NCBI RefSeq assembly: GCF_010119935.1
Contig: NZ_CP048209.1
Location: 540,001-604,000 of the forward strand
Length of the DNA: 64,000 nt
Source of the DNA: Paenibacillus lycopersici
GTDB lineage: Bacteria; Bacillota; Bacilli; Paenibacillales; Paenibacillaceae
Reading direction: 5' to 3'
A program made the position numbers and the translations under genes. Below, one piece after another: positions 28,755-36,636 of the stretch. A model generated the notes under the pieces. It was not told where the DNA came from. It was given only the letters and a program-made list of their open reading frames with translations, and ran no database searches. How positions within the stretch are numbered: position 1 is the first letter of the stretch; each line of letters opens with the position of its first letter.

Positions 28755-30095
28755 ATGGCGGCAAAAAAAGAGAAAACGATGTTGCTCGGCGCGACGGCGG
28801 GCATTCTGCTCATGGGCGTGCTGGCCGGCTGCGGCGACAACAACGCCGGCAGCAGCAGCGGGGAAAGCAATGGCGGCAAGAGCGACACAGGGAAGAAAGT
28901 CACCCTGCGGATGATCGAGAGTCTGACGAGCCCGGCGCGTACGACCGTATTGAACGAAATGATCAAGAAGTTCGAAGATGCCAACCCGAACATCAAAGTG
29001 GAATTGATCTCGCCTCCGTTCGACCAAGCCGACAACAAGATCAAGACGATTCTCGGAGCCAAGCAAGACCTCGACGTGCTTGAGGTGCGGGACCTGACCG
29101 TCTCCGAATTTTCCAATAACGGCTATCTCGAGCCGCTTAACGATTACGTGAAGAACTGGCCGGATTACGCGACCGAGGTCGACGTCGCCAAAACGGTTGC
29201 GACGCTGAACGACAAGCTGTACTTCATCACGAACGGCATGTATCAGCGCCAGATGTTCTACCGTAAGGATTGGTTCCAGGAGAAGGGCATAGCGCCGCCG
29301 ACGAACTACGAAGAGATGGTGGCGGCCGCGATCAAGCTGACGGATCCGAGCAAGAACCGCTACGGCTTCTCGTTCCGCGGCGGCGCAGGCGCGAACGGCG
29401 TTCCGGACACGATCATCCTGAACTACAATTTCAATAACATCGACCATGACGACTCCATGTTCCTGAAGGACGGCAAGACGATGTTCTCCACGCCGGAAGC
29501 GAAGCAGGCGCTGGAGCTGTACGTCAAGCTGTACAAGGAAGGCTCGCCGAAGGATTCGATCAACTGGGGCTACCAGGAGCAGGTGCAGGCGTTCACGTCG
29601 GGCGTTACCGGCATCCTGCTGCAGGATCCTGACGCCATTCCGGCCTTGATGGAGAAGATGGATGTCAACACGATCGGCACGGCGCCGATGCCGAAAGGTC
29701 CGAGCGGCAAGGCGTTCACCGCCACGGGCGGCGGCGGCTGGGGCATTACGTCCTACTCGAAGCACAAGGACGAAGCGTTCAAGCTGATCGCCTTCCTGTC
29801 GAGTCCGGAACAGAACACGTACTTCGCCCAGAAGACGGCGCTCATCCCGATTCATAGTACGGCGAGCGAGGATCCGTTCTTCCAGACGGACATGTACAAG
29901 TCGCTGCTCGAGATGTCCGCCAAGCCGGACGAATTCGTCAACCTGAAAGCCAACACCAAGTATCCGGGCACGAGCCAATGGGGCCAGGTCGCCATGGAAA
30001 CCGGCCAGTCGCTGCTGCTCGGCAACGTATCGATCGACGACACGCTCAAGAAGTGGGATCAGTTCTGGGCGGATCAGCGGGCGAATTTGAAATAA
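28755..30095 (+). CDS. Sugar ABC transporter substrate-binding lipoprotein (family 1)
   Basis: 446 residues. Lipobox VLAGC with C26, a Ser/Gly linker, then a family-1 binding-protein fold with typical segments (KKFEDANPNIKVELI near the start and GGWGITSYSKHKDEAFKLIAFLSSPEQ near residue 330). Smaller than the LplA-type protein at 11984 and paired with MalF/MalG-type permeases. AAAAGGAGG lies 8 nt before ATG. Confidence 0.93.
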   Translation: MAAKKEKTMLLGATAGILLMGVLAGCGDNNAGSSSGESNGGKSDTGKKVTLRMIESLTSPARTTVLNEMIKKFEDANPNIKVELISPPFDQADNKIKTILGAKQDLDVLEVRDLTVSEFSNNGYLEPLNDYVKNWPDYATEVDVAKTVATLNDKLYFITNGMYQRQMFYRKDWFQEKGIAPPTNYEEMVAAAIKLTDPSKNRYGFSFRGGAGANGVPDTIILNYNFNNIDHDDSMFLKDGKTMFSTPEAKQALELYVKLYKEGSPKDSINWGYQEQVQAFTSGVTGILLQDPDAIPALMEKMDVNTIGTAPMPKGPSGKAFTATGGGGWGITSYSKHKDEAFKLIAFLSSPEQNTYFAQKTALIPIHSTASEDPFFQTDMYKSLLEMSAKPDEFVNLKANTKYPGTSQWGQVAMETGQSLLLGNVSIDDTLKKWDQFWADQRANLK

Positions 30096-30113
30096 GTAAG
30101 CGATGATTCGTGG

Positions 30114-30142
30114 ACGATGGGTGGCGCGCAGCCACCCATCGT
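30114..30142 (+). other. 12-bp hairpin between binding protein and permease genes
   Basis: ACGATGGGTGGC and GCCACCCATCGT with loop GCGCA, no T-run. Likely blocks 3' exonucleases and keeps the binding-protein message abundant. Confidence 0.65.
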
Positions 30143-30177
30143 TACGGTTTAATCCTCCTAAGAAGGTGGTGCGGTTC

Positions 30178-31107
30178 ATGAAAGGGGATCAGGCTTCCGT
30201 TATCGAGCGAATGCGGAGCGGCTTCCGCAATTCGCCGCGTGGATTCATCTTTCTCAGCTTGCTGCCCGCGCTCGTGCTGGTGCTCGTTTTCACCTACTAC
30301 CCGTTCTTGCGCGGTATCGTCATGGCGTTTCAGAACTACCAGCTATTCGATTTGACCAACGTGCATTTTATCGGGCTCGACAACTTCAAGACGATGTTTC
30401 AGGACGCGAAATTCAAGCATGCCTCCGTTAATACGGCTTATTGGGTCTTCATCTCGCTCATTCTGCAGTTTACGGTCGGCCTGACCGTCGCGCTCCTGCT
30501 GAACAAGCGGTTCCGCGGCCGCGGGATCTTCCAAGGCTTCGTCTTCTATCCATGGGCGTTGTCAGGCTTCCTGATCGGCCTGATCTGGAAGTGGATGTTC
30601 AACTCGCAGATCGGGGTCATCAACGACTTGCTGCTGCAGCTGGGCATCATCCACGAGCGCATCGGCTTCCTGTCCGACCCCAGCTGGGCGATGTCGTCGG
30701 TCATCATCGCGAACGTCTGGTACGGGATCGCCTTCTTCGCGATCATGCTGCTGGCGGCGCTCCAATCGGTGCCGTCGGAGCTCTACGAAGCGGGAAGCAT
30801 GGACGGCGCGAGCGGCGCCCGCAAGCTGCTCAACATTACCCTCCCTTACATCATGCCGACCGTCATTACGACGACGCTGCTGCGCGCGATCTGGATCTTC
30901 AACGACCCGTCGATCATCTACGGCTTGACGAACGGCGGCCCGGCCGGTTCGACGCATATTCTGTCCTCGCTCATGCTGGACAAAATCATGTACGGCGGCG
31001 ATTACGGCGCGGCCTCGGCGATCGGCATCGTCATGATCGGCATCCTGCTGCTCTACACGATCTTCTATCTCACGATTACGCGATCCGAGAAACTGGGGGA
31101 CTTTTAA
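30178..31107 (+). CDS. ABC transporter permease, MalF/UgpA type
   Basis: 309 residues, six membrane helices, EAA loop YEAGSMDGASGARKLLNITLPY near residues 202-223. The start at 30178 has AAGAAGGTGG upstream, and the longer frame has no homologous content. Partner of the next gene; no ATPase is encoded in the operon. Confidence 0.92.
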   Translation: MKGDQASVIERMRSGFRNSPRGFIFLSLLPALVLVLVFTYYPFLRGIVMAFQNYQLFDLTNVHFIGLDNFKTMFQDAKFKHASVNTAYWVFISLILQFTVGLTVALLLNKRFRGRGIFQGFVFYPWALSGFLIGLIWKWMFNSQIGVINDLLLQLGIIHERIGFLSDPSWAMSSVIIANVWYGIAFFAIMLLAALQSVPSELYEAGSMDGASGARKLLNITLPYIMPTVITTTLLRAIWIFNDPSIIYGLTNGGPAGSTHILSSLMLDKIMYGGDYGAASAIGIVMIGILLLYTIFYLTITRSEKLGDF

Positions 31108-31108
31108 C

Positions 31109-31936
31109 ATGAAACGACAAATGTTGAAAGGGTCGAAGGTCGTCTTCCTGGCGCTCTATCTGGTCGTGATGGTGTTCCCGCTGTATTGGATCGTCATTAC
31201 GTCCTTGAAGCCGCAGAAGGAGATTTTCTCCTTCCCGCTGCGCTATTGGCCGGATCACATGACGCTCCAGAACTACGTGAACATCATTAAGATCTCGAAG
31301 TTCCACATCTATATCGCCAACAGCCTGCTGATCTCGCTCAGCGCCGCCGCGATCGTCGTCTGCATCGCGGTGCTCAGCGCTTACGTACTGGCCCGGTTCA
31401 AATTCCGCAGCCACCGCAACGTGATGCTCGGCTTCTTCCTGACCCAGATGCTGCCCGGGTTCGTGTCGCTCGCGCCGCTGTACCTGTTGATGACCAAGAT
31501 GGATCTAATCAATACGCGATCCTCGCTCATCCTCATGTATACCGTCGGGCTGATTCCGTTCTCGACCATCCTGCTCAAGGGCTTCTTCGAACGGATTCCG
31601 TCGAGTCTGGAAGAGGCCGCGATGATCGACGGCTGCTCCCGGCTGTCGGCGCTCGTCCGCGTCATCATGCCGGTGATGGTGAACGGGATCACGGCCACGT
31701 TCATCTTCGCGTTCGTGCAGAACTGGAACGAGCTGTTCATGGCGGTGCTGTTCCTGGACGACGAGTCTTTGAAGACGCTGCCCGTGGCGATGAATTCGTT
31801 CGTGATGAAATTCGACGTCGATTGGGGAGCGATGTCGGCCGGAACGGTGCTGTCCGTCATTCCGACCATCGCCTTGTTCGCGATCGCGCAGCGCTTCATC
31901 GTGGACGGATTGACGCAGGGGGCCGTCAAAGGCTAA
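31109..31936 (+). CDS. ABC transporter permease, MalG/UgpE type
   Basis: 275 residues, six helices, EAA motif EEAAMIDGCSRLSALVRVIMP near residues 168-188. It begins 1 bp after the upstream permease stop. Confidence 0.93.
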   Translation: MKRQMLKGSKVVFLALYLVVMVFPLYWIVITSLKPQKEIFSFPLRYWPDHMTLQNYVNIIKISKFHIYIANSLLISLSAAAIVVCIAVLSAYVLARFKFRSHRNVMLGFFLTQMLPGFVSLAPLYLLMTKMDLINTRSSLILMYTVGLIPFSTILLKGFFERIPSSLEEAAMIDGCSRLSALVRVIMPVMVNGITATFIFAFVQNWNELFMAVLFLDDESLKTLPVAMNSFVMKFDVDWGAMSAGTVLSVIPTIALFAIAQRFIVDGLTQGAVKG

Positions 31937-31968
31937 GCCCGAGAAGGCGAAGGAGAGGAGCATGAACG

Positions 31969-33144
31969 ATGAACGAGAGGAACGACCGGGAATGGCATTA
32001 TACGTCGGTAGCCCACGATGCCGTCGATGAACGCCATCATGGATCGATCAATGTACCGACTTACCAGACGAGCCTGTTCGCCTTCGAGACGTACGACAAG
32101 TTCACGCAGGCGGCGCAGGATGCGCAGACGCATCACGTTTATTCGCGGGGCAGCAATCCGACGGTGCTTTACCTGGAGGAGAAGCTGGCCGAGCTGGAGC
32201 ATGCGGAGATGGCGAAGTGCTTCGCCTCGGGCATGGCCGCCATCACGGCCGCCATTCTGTCGGCGGTCAAGACGGGCGACCATATCGTCTGCGTCAATCA
32301 GGCGTACGGCCCGACGCGCATGTTCGTGACCCAGTACGTGAAGCGCTTCGGCATCGACTCGACGCTGGTGGACGGACGTTCGGTGGATAACATCCGCGCG
32401 GCCCTTCGGCCGGAGACGAAGCTGATCTACCTGGAAAGCCCGACGTCGATGCTGTTCCAGCTGCAGGACCTGCGGGCCTGCGCCGAGCTTGCCCGCAGCC
32501 GGGGCATTGCGACCATCGTCGACAACTCTTGGGCGACGCCGGTATTCCAGCGGCCCTTGGAGCTGGGGATCGATCTGGTCGTGCATTCCGTCACGAAGTA
32601 CATTTCCGGGCAGAGCGACAGCGTCGCCGGCGTCGTAATGGGCGCCAAGCGGCTCATGAGCCGGATCGCGGAGGACGAATACATGCTGTTCGGCGGCATC
32701 ATGACGGCGGCTACGGCCGCCCAATTGACGCGCTGCCTGCGGACGCTGCCGCTCCGGATGGAGCGGCACGAGCGCAGCGCGCTGACGGTCGCGACGCATC
32801 TGCTCGGCCGCCCTTACGTGCAGCAGGTCAACCACCCCGGCCTTCCCTCGCACCCGCAGCGCGAGTTGGCCGCGCGGCAGATGGGCGGCTCCAGCGGCCT
32901 GTTCTCGTTCGAGTCGGCCGAATCGCCGGAGAAGATGCGGGAATGGGCGAACCGGCTCCGCTTCTTCAAGATCGGAGTCAGCTGGGGCGGGTTCGAATCG
33001 CTCGTGACGGTCAATCCCGCCGGCGACCTGTGTTCGCCCGGGGCGCGCAGCCTGATCCGGCTGCATATCGGCTTGGAGAGCGCGGACGATCTGATCCGGG
33101 ATCTGGAGCAGGCCTGGGCGGACGTGCAAGATTTGCAGCTATAA
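31969..33144 (+). CDS. Cys/Met metabolism PLP-dependent enzyme (trans-sulfuration family)
   Basis: 391 residues. Family marks: YSRGSNPTVLYLEEKLAELE (phosphate-contacting region), FASGMAAITAA, the Asp of IVDNSWATPVFQRPLELG that pairs with the PLP ring, and K210 in SVTKYISGQSD (Schiff base). Members include cystathionine gamma-synthase, beta- and gamma-lyases and O-acetylhomoserine sulfhydrylase; sequence alone does not fix which. Its place inside a sugar-type ABC operon (33 bp after the permease) suggests the transported compound may carry sulfur or an amino acid group, an inference. AGGAGAGGAG precedes the ATG. Confidence 0.88.
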   Translation: MNERNDREWHYTSVAHDAVDERHHGSINVPTYQTSLFAFETYDKFTQAAQDAQTHHVYSRGSNPTVLYLEEKLAELEHAEMAKCFASGMAAITAAILSAVKTGDHIVCVNQAYGPTRMFVTQYVKRFGIDSTLVDGRSVDNIRAALRPETKLIYLESPTSMLFQLQDLRACAELARSRGIATIVDNSWATPVFQRPLELGIDLVVHSVTKYISGQSDSVAGVVMGAKRLMSRIAEDEYMLFGGIMTAATAAQLTRCLRTLPLRMERHERSALTVATHLLGRPYVQQVNHPGLPSHPQRELAARQMGGSSGLFSFESAESPEKMREWANRLRFFKIGVSWGGFESLVTVNPAGDLCSPGARSLIRLHIGLESADDLIRDLEQAWADVQDLQL

Positions 33145-33188
33145 CCAGACCAGCGATGCTGGATCCGTGAGACGGGGAGGAGAGCGAC

Positions 33189-33866
33189 ATGGCTAAAGTC
33201 CAGCGGCAAACGATGCCGGAATTGATATCGCAGGAAATCCAGAACCTGATTGAAGAAAGAGGGCTGAAGGAAGGCGACAAGCTGCCATCGGTCGAGGTCA
33301 TGACGCAGCTGTTCGGCGTCGGCCGCTCTTCGCTCCGCGAGGCGCTGCGCTACTTGGAGGCGGTGGAGATCATTACCGTGATTAACGGCAAGGGCATCTA
33401 CGTCCGCGACGTGGATACATACCGGTTCAGCGGCAAGATCAAGATCGAGAAGGAGAAGCGGTTCCTGCTCTCGATCCTGGACGTGCGCCGGGCGCTGGAA
33501 GGGAAGGCGGTCGAGCTGGCGGCGAAGCAGATTACGCCGGCGCAGATCAGCGAGCTGACGGCTTGCTTGGAAGAGTACCGTAAATTGAAGGAAGCGGGCA
33601 AGCCGACTTCCCGGATCGACCTGAACTTTCACAAAGGCGTGATGAAGGCGGCCGCCAATCCGATTCTGGCGAGCGTGCTCGAATCGATATCCAGCCTGTA
33701 CGAGCGATTCTTCAACGAACCGCTCGGCGACGGGAAGCTGTTCGACGCCACCTACGAGTACCATCATACGATGTTTGCGGGCATCGCGGCGCATGACCCC
33801 GAGCAGGCGCTGGCCGAATTCAATAAGCTCATGGATTGCATCGAGAATATCATCCGCACCTATTGA
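33189..33866 (+). CDS. FadR-subfamily GntR transcriptional regulator
   Basis: 225 residues. Winged helix (about 8-72) with LPSVEVMTQLFGVGRSSLREALRYLEAVEII, then an FCD ligand domain with metal-ligand-type residues D142/H146 and the late His pair in YEYHHTMFAGI. Probably senses a carboxylate from the pathway and controls the operon in which it is last. Confidence 0.92.
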   Translation: MAKVQRQTMPELISQEIQNLIEERGLKEGDKLPSVEVMTQLFGVGRSSLREALRYLEAVEIITVINGKGIYVRDVDTYRFSGKIKIEKEKRFLLSILDVRRALEGKAVELAAKQITPAQISELTACLEEYRKLKEAGKPTSRIDLNFHKGVMKAAANPILASVLESISSLYERFFNEPLGDGKLFDATYEYHHTMFAGIAAHDPEQALAEFNKLMDCIENIIRTY

Positions 33867-33881
33867 TCGCAGAGAGCTGAC

Positions 33882-33974
33882 ATGCAAGGGGGGGGCCATA
33901 GCAAGGCGAAGCTGCAGAAGGGCATGGACGTCCGCAAGTCCGATCTGCCGATTGCCTGCGCGCTCCCGCAATAA
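33882..33974 (+). CDS. Possible 30-residue small ORF at the operon end
   Basis: ATG at 33882, 15 nt after the FadR stop; stop at 33974; terminator begins 16 nt later. The protein starts MQGGGH and ends LPIACALPQ. A run of eight G in codons 3-5 could slip. The ribosome-binding site is only partial (AGAGAG). No family recognised. Confidence 0.3.
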   Translation: MQGGGHSKAKLQKGMDVRKSDLPIACALPQ

Positions 33975-33989
33975 CCGACGAACGAGCAA

Positions 33990-34018
33990 GCCTCAACCGG
34001 ATGCGGTTGAGGTTTTTG
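33990..34018 (+). terminator. Terminator of the second ABC operon
   Basis: CCTCAACCG/CGGTTGAGG stem with a 4-nt loop and TTTTT. Confidence 0.85.
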
Positions 34019-34277
34019 GCGCGGCGCGTGTTTGCTGCCCGCAGCCGCGGGGCGGTTGCAGGATTCGCCTCGAGCGTGTCGAACGGAAGAGGAAGAACAT
34101 TTGCTGCCCGAATAGGTCGTGCGGCTCATAGGAGTCCGTTCGTTCCATCGGACGCGAATACGGCAATGGAATCATGAAGAATGCTCCGTCTCCCTGACCC
34201 TTTACATAAGTTTCTAGTCCTGAAGGCCATATCCGGAATGCTAGATTCATATCCTAAAGTATGAAGGAGGTGAGAGG

Positions 34278-35384
34278 ATGAACCTGCTGATCGCCGCGCT
34301 GCTCGCGGGCGCATGCGCCACGGGCCTGATCCTGTTCCGCCGCAGTACGATCCCCTTTCGCCGCCGCAGCGATCCTCGGCTGAAGGAGGAGCCAAAGCTG
34401 TCCGTCATTATTCCGGCCAGGAACGAAGAACGCAATTTGCCCCATCTGTTAGCCTCTCTCCGGGAGCAAACCGCGCAGCCGTACGAGATCATCGTGGTCG
34501 ACGACCATTCGGAGGACCGGACGAGAGCCGCCGCGGAGCTCTATGGCGTGACCGTCGTCGAGGGCGCGCCGCTGCCGCCGGGTTGGACGGGCAAGAATTG
34601 GGCCGTCTGGAACGGGTATAAGCAGGCATCCGGCGATCTGATCGCGTTCCTGGACGCCGATGTCCGGCTCGCCCCGGCCGCGCTGGAATCGCTTCTCGCG
34701 GCGAGAGAGCAGGAGGGAGGCGTGATTTCCGTCGTGCCGTTCCATGTTACGGAGCGACCGCACGAGAAGCTGGCGCTCATTCCGAACCTGCTGGGCCTGT
34801 TCGCCTTCACGTCGCCGTTCGAACGGACGAACCCGAGGAAGGGGCTCTACGGCTCTTGCATCCTCACGACCCGCGCGGACTACGAGCGGGCGCAGGGCCA
34901 TGAAGCGATCCGCTCCGAGCTGCTCGACGATCTGAATCTCGGCGCCAAGTACCGGGAGGCCGGCATACCGGTCACCAATTTTATCGGGCGCGGCATGGTG
35001 TCCTTCCGCATGTATCCGAGCGGCATTCGCAGCGAAATCGAAGGCTTCGGCAAAGGGGCCGTGCTCAGCACGGGCAGGCTGAACGTCCGCACGACGCTGC
35101 TCGTCGCCGTGTGGCTGATCGGCTTGATCGTATCCGAGGCGGCGCCGTTCCTTCTCTGGACTTCCCTGTGGCTGCCGCTTGTTATCGGGTTCGCGCTGTA
35201 TACCGCGCAGATCTATTATTTCGTCCGCTATACAGGCCGGTTCGGCCGCTGGATGCCGCTGCTGCATGTCCTAAGCACCGCGTTCTTCCTCTTCGTGATG
35301 CTGTACTCGGCGTTCCAGGTCGTGTTCCTGAGGCGCGTCGCCTGGAAAGGCAGGCGCATCGAGGTAGGGGGCCGCGGCAAATGA
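34278..35384 (+). CDS. Family 2 glycosyltransferase, membrane-associated
   Basis: 368 residues. An N-terminal helix precedes a GT-A domain with SVIIPARNEERNLPHLLASL, VDDHSED and the DxD-type LDADVRL (about 124-130). Three hydrophobic helices follow at the C-terminus (about 275-355). It resembles enzymes that glycosylate lipids or apo-carotenoids at the membrane. Its stop overlaps the start of a PlsY-like acyltransferase, so the pair may build an acylated glycolipid (inferred). AAGGAGGTG lies 8 nt before ATG. Confidence 0.87.
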   Translation: MNLLIAALLAGACATGLILFRRSTIPFRRRSDPRLKEEPKLSVIIPARNEERNLPHLLASLREQTAQPYEIIVVDDHSEDRTRAAAELYGVTVVEGAPLPPGWTGKNWAVWNGYKQASGDLIAFLDADVRLAPAALESLLAAREQEGGVISVVPFHVTERPHEKLALIPNLLGLFAFTSPFERTNPRKGLYGSCILTTRADYERAQGHEAIRSELLDDLNLGAKYREAGIPVTNFIGRGMVSFRMYPSGIRSEIEGFGKGAVLSTGRLNVRTTLLVAVWLIGLIVSEAAPFLLWTSLWLPLVIGFALYTAQIYYFVRYTGRFGRWMPLLHVLSTAFFLFVMLYSAFQVVFLRRVAWKGRRIEVGGRGK

Positions 35385-35995
35385 TCATTCTGTGGACGCT
35401 CGTCTCGTTTCTGTCCGGCTCCCTGATGTTCTCCTATTGGCTCGGCCTGCAGGCCAAGCAGAATTTGAAGGAAGTCGGCGACGGCAACCCCGGGGCGCTG
35501 AATTTATGGCGCGCGGCCGGCTACGCGCACGGGCTGGCCGGCGTTGCGCTCGATTTCCTGAAAGGCTACGTGCCGCTGGCCTGCCTCGTCGCGACAGGCA
35601 CCGTATCGGGCTTCGGGCTCGTGCTGCCGTCCGCGGCCGCCATTATGGGGCACGCGTTCTCGCCCTTCATGCGGTGGCGGGGAGGCAAAGCGATCGCGGT
35701 TACATTCGGCGTATGGAGCGCGCTCACGGGCTTCGCGGCCTCGCTTGCCTATGCCGTCATACTCGCGGTGCTGCTTGCAGGCTCGCGCCTGCTGACGAGG
35801 GGCCGGCCGACCGGCTCGGAGGCGGACGGGTTCCAGGTCGTGCTCGGCATGCTGCTCCTGGGCGTCTTCCTGCTCGTCGCCGGCTATGCCCGCGCCATTC
35901 TCGCCTGTTGGCTCGCGAGCATGCTGCTGCTGGCGTACACGCACCGCAAGGAGCTGCGCCGGTTCATCGCGCTCCGCGTCCGGCTGCGTTCCTGA
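35381..35995 (+). CDS. PlsY-like glycerol-3-phosphate acyltransferase family protein
   Basis: 204 residues, five or more helices. The three PlsY motifs are seen: SGSLMFSYWLG (motif 1), GDGNPGALNLW (motif 2) and GHAFSPFMRWRGGKAIA (motif 3). PlsY transfers an acyl group from acyl-phosphate to glycerol-3-phosphate. The ATG overlaps the glycosyltransferase stop (ATGA). Deviations in motif 1 and the coupling to a glycosyltransferase suggest a specialised paralogue acting on another acceptor. Confidence 0.85.
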   Translation: MIILWTLVSFLSGSLMFSYWLGLQAKQNLKEVGDGNPGALNLWRAAGYAHGLAGVALDFLKGYVPLACLVATGTVSGFGLVLPSAAAIMGHAFSPFMRWRGGKAIAVTFGVWSALTGFAASLAYAVILAVLLAGSRLLTRGRPTGSEADGFQVVLGMLLLGVFLLVAGYARAILACWLASMLLLAYTHRKELRRFIALRVRLRS

Positions 35996-36167
35996 GCGAA
36001 GAGGCGGGGGCGGTTCTATGCTGCGAACCCGATAAGCGCGATTTCGACGTCAACGATCCTCAGGCAGGTCGGAATATCCGTAACAGGTTCTTGCTCCGCC
36101 GCACCCTTCTGCCGTGCTTCAATCCGTTGGAAGCGCGAACGATCGCCGCGATTCTTTTTCCAGTTGT

Positions 36168-36196
36168 TTGCATTCCCGCTTGTCCGTATGTTAAGA
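36168..36196 (+). promoter_or_regulatory. Promoter of the hflX leader
   Basis: TTGCAT, 17-bp spacer, TTAAGA. Places the transcript start near 36203, about 430 nt before hflX. Confidence 0.6.
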
Positions 36197-36230
36197 TGGC
36201 ATTAATTTCAGATGGAACGGAGGGTTACGC

Positions 36231-36269
36231 GTGATAGATTTTATCCGGGTTCGTACTTTGCGCGGCTAA
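36231..36269 (+). CDS. 12-residue leader peptide upstream of hflX
   Basis: GTG start with an excellent CGGAGGG site 6 nt upstream; the peptide reads MIDFIRVRTLRG. Residues RVR form a +x+ motif, the type on which macrolide-bound ribosomes stall (for example in ErmDL leaders). It is the first frame of the hflX transcript, and a terminator stands between it and hflX, so it is a likely attenuator peptide. Confidence 0.6.
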   Translation: MIDFIRVRTLRG

Positions 36270-36557
36270 TCGAATAGCGCCAAGGCTCTGCCTGCGTGCA
36301 GAGGACTCAGGATAGGTCTGTCCATTAAAGGTAACCCATGCATCAGTGGACGCGAGAAGCTCCGCCGCCGGAAGGGCGCGGGCTTCCGCGCCAGCCTTTA
36401 ACACTTCGACAAGCGCATCGAACGCAAGCACTCGCCGGCAGGCGGTCTTCTTTCGTCGACCCGCGCCCCGAAGCGGCCTTCTGCCCGTTCGCGACCGAAT
36501 AGCGGAACGCTGTTCGAAGACCGCGCCGGATCCTCAGTTCCTCTCTTTCGTTGCCGC

Positions 36558-36596
36558 GAAACGCACAGGCCCTTAAGCCCGTGCGTTTTATTGTTA
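36558..36596 (+). terminator. Attenuator terminator before hflX
   Basis: AAACGCAC/GTGCGTTT stem with an inner GGC/GCC and T-rich tail TTTATTGTTATT, ending 40 nt before the hflX start codon. No other gene separates it from the leader peptide. Confidence 0.75.
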
Positions 36597-36636
36597 TTCC
36601 GCGAATATTCCCCATTACGAAGGAGGGTTCCCCTAT

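Noticed and set aside
36225..36431. Minus-strand frame in the hflX leader with a protein-like middle
   Set aside because: No ribosome-binding site on that strand, and it overlaps the leader ORF; best explained as a shadow, though a gene remnant cannot be excluded.
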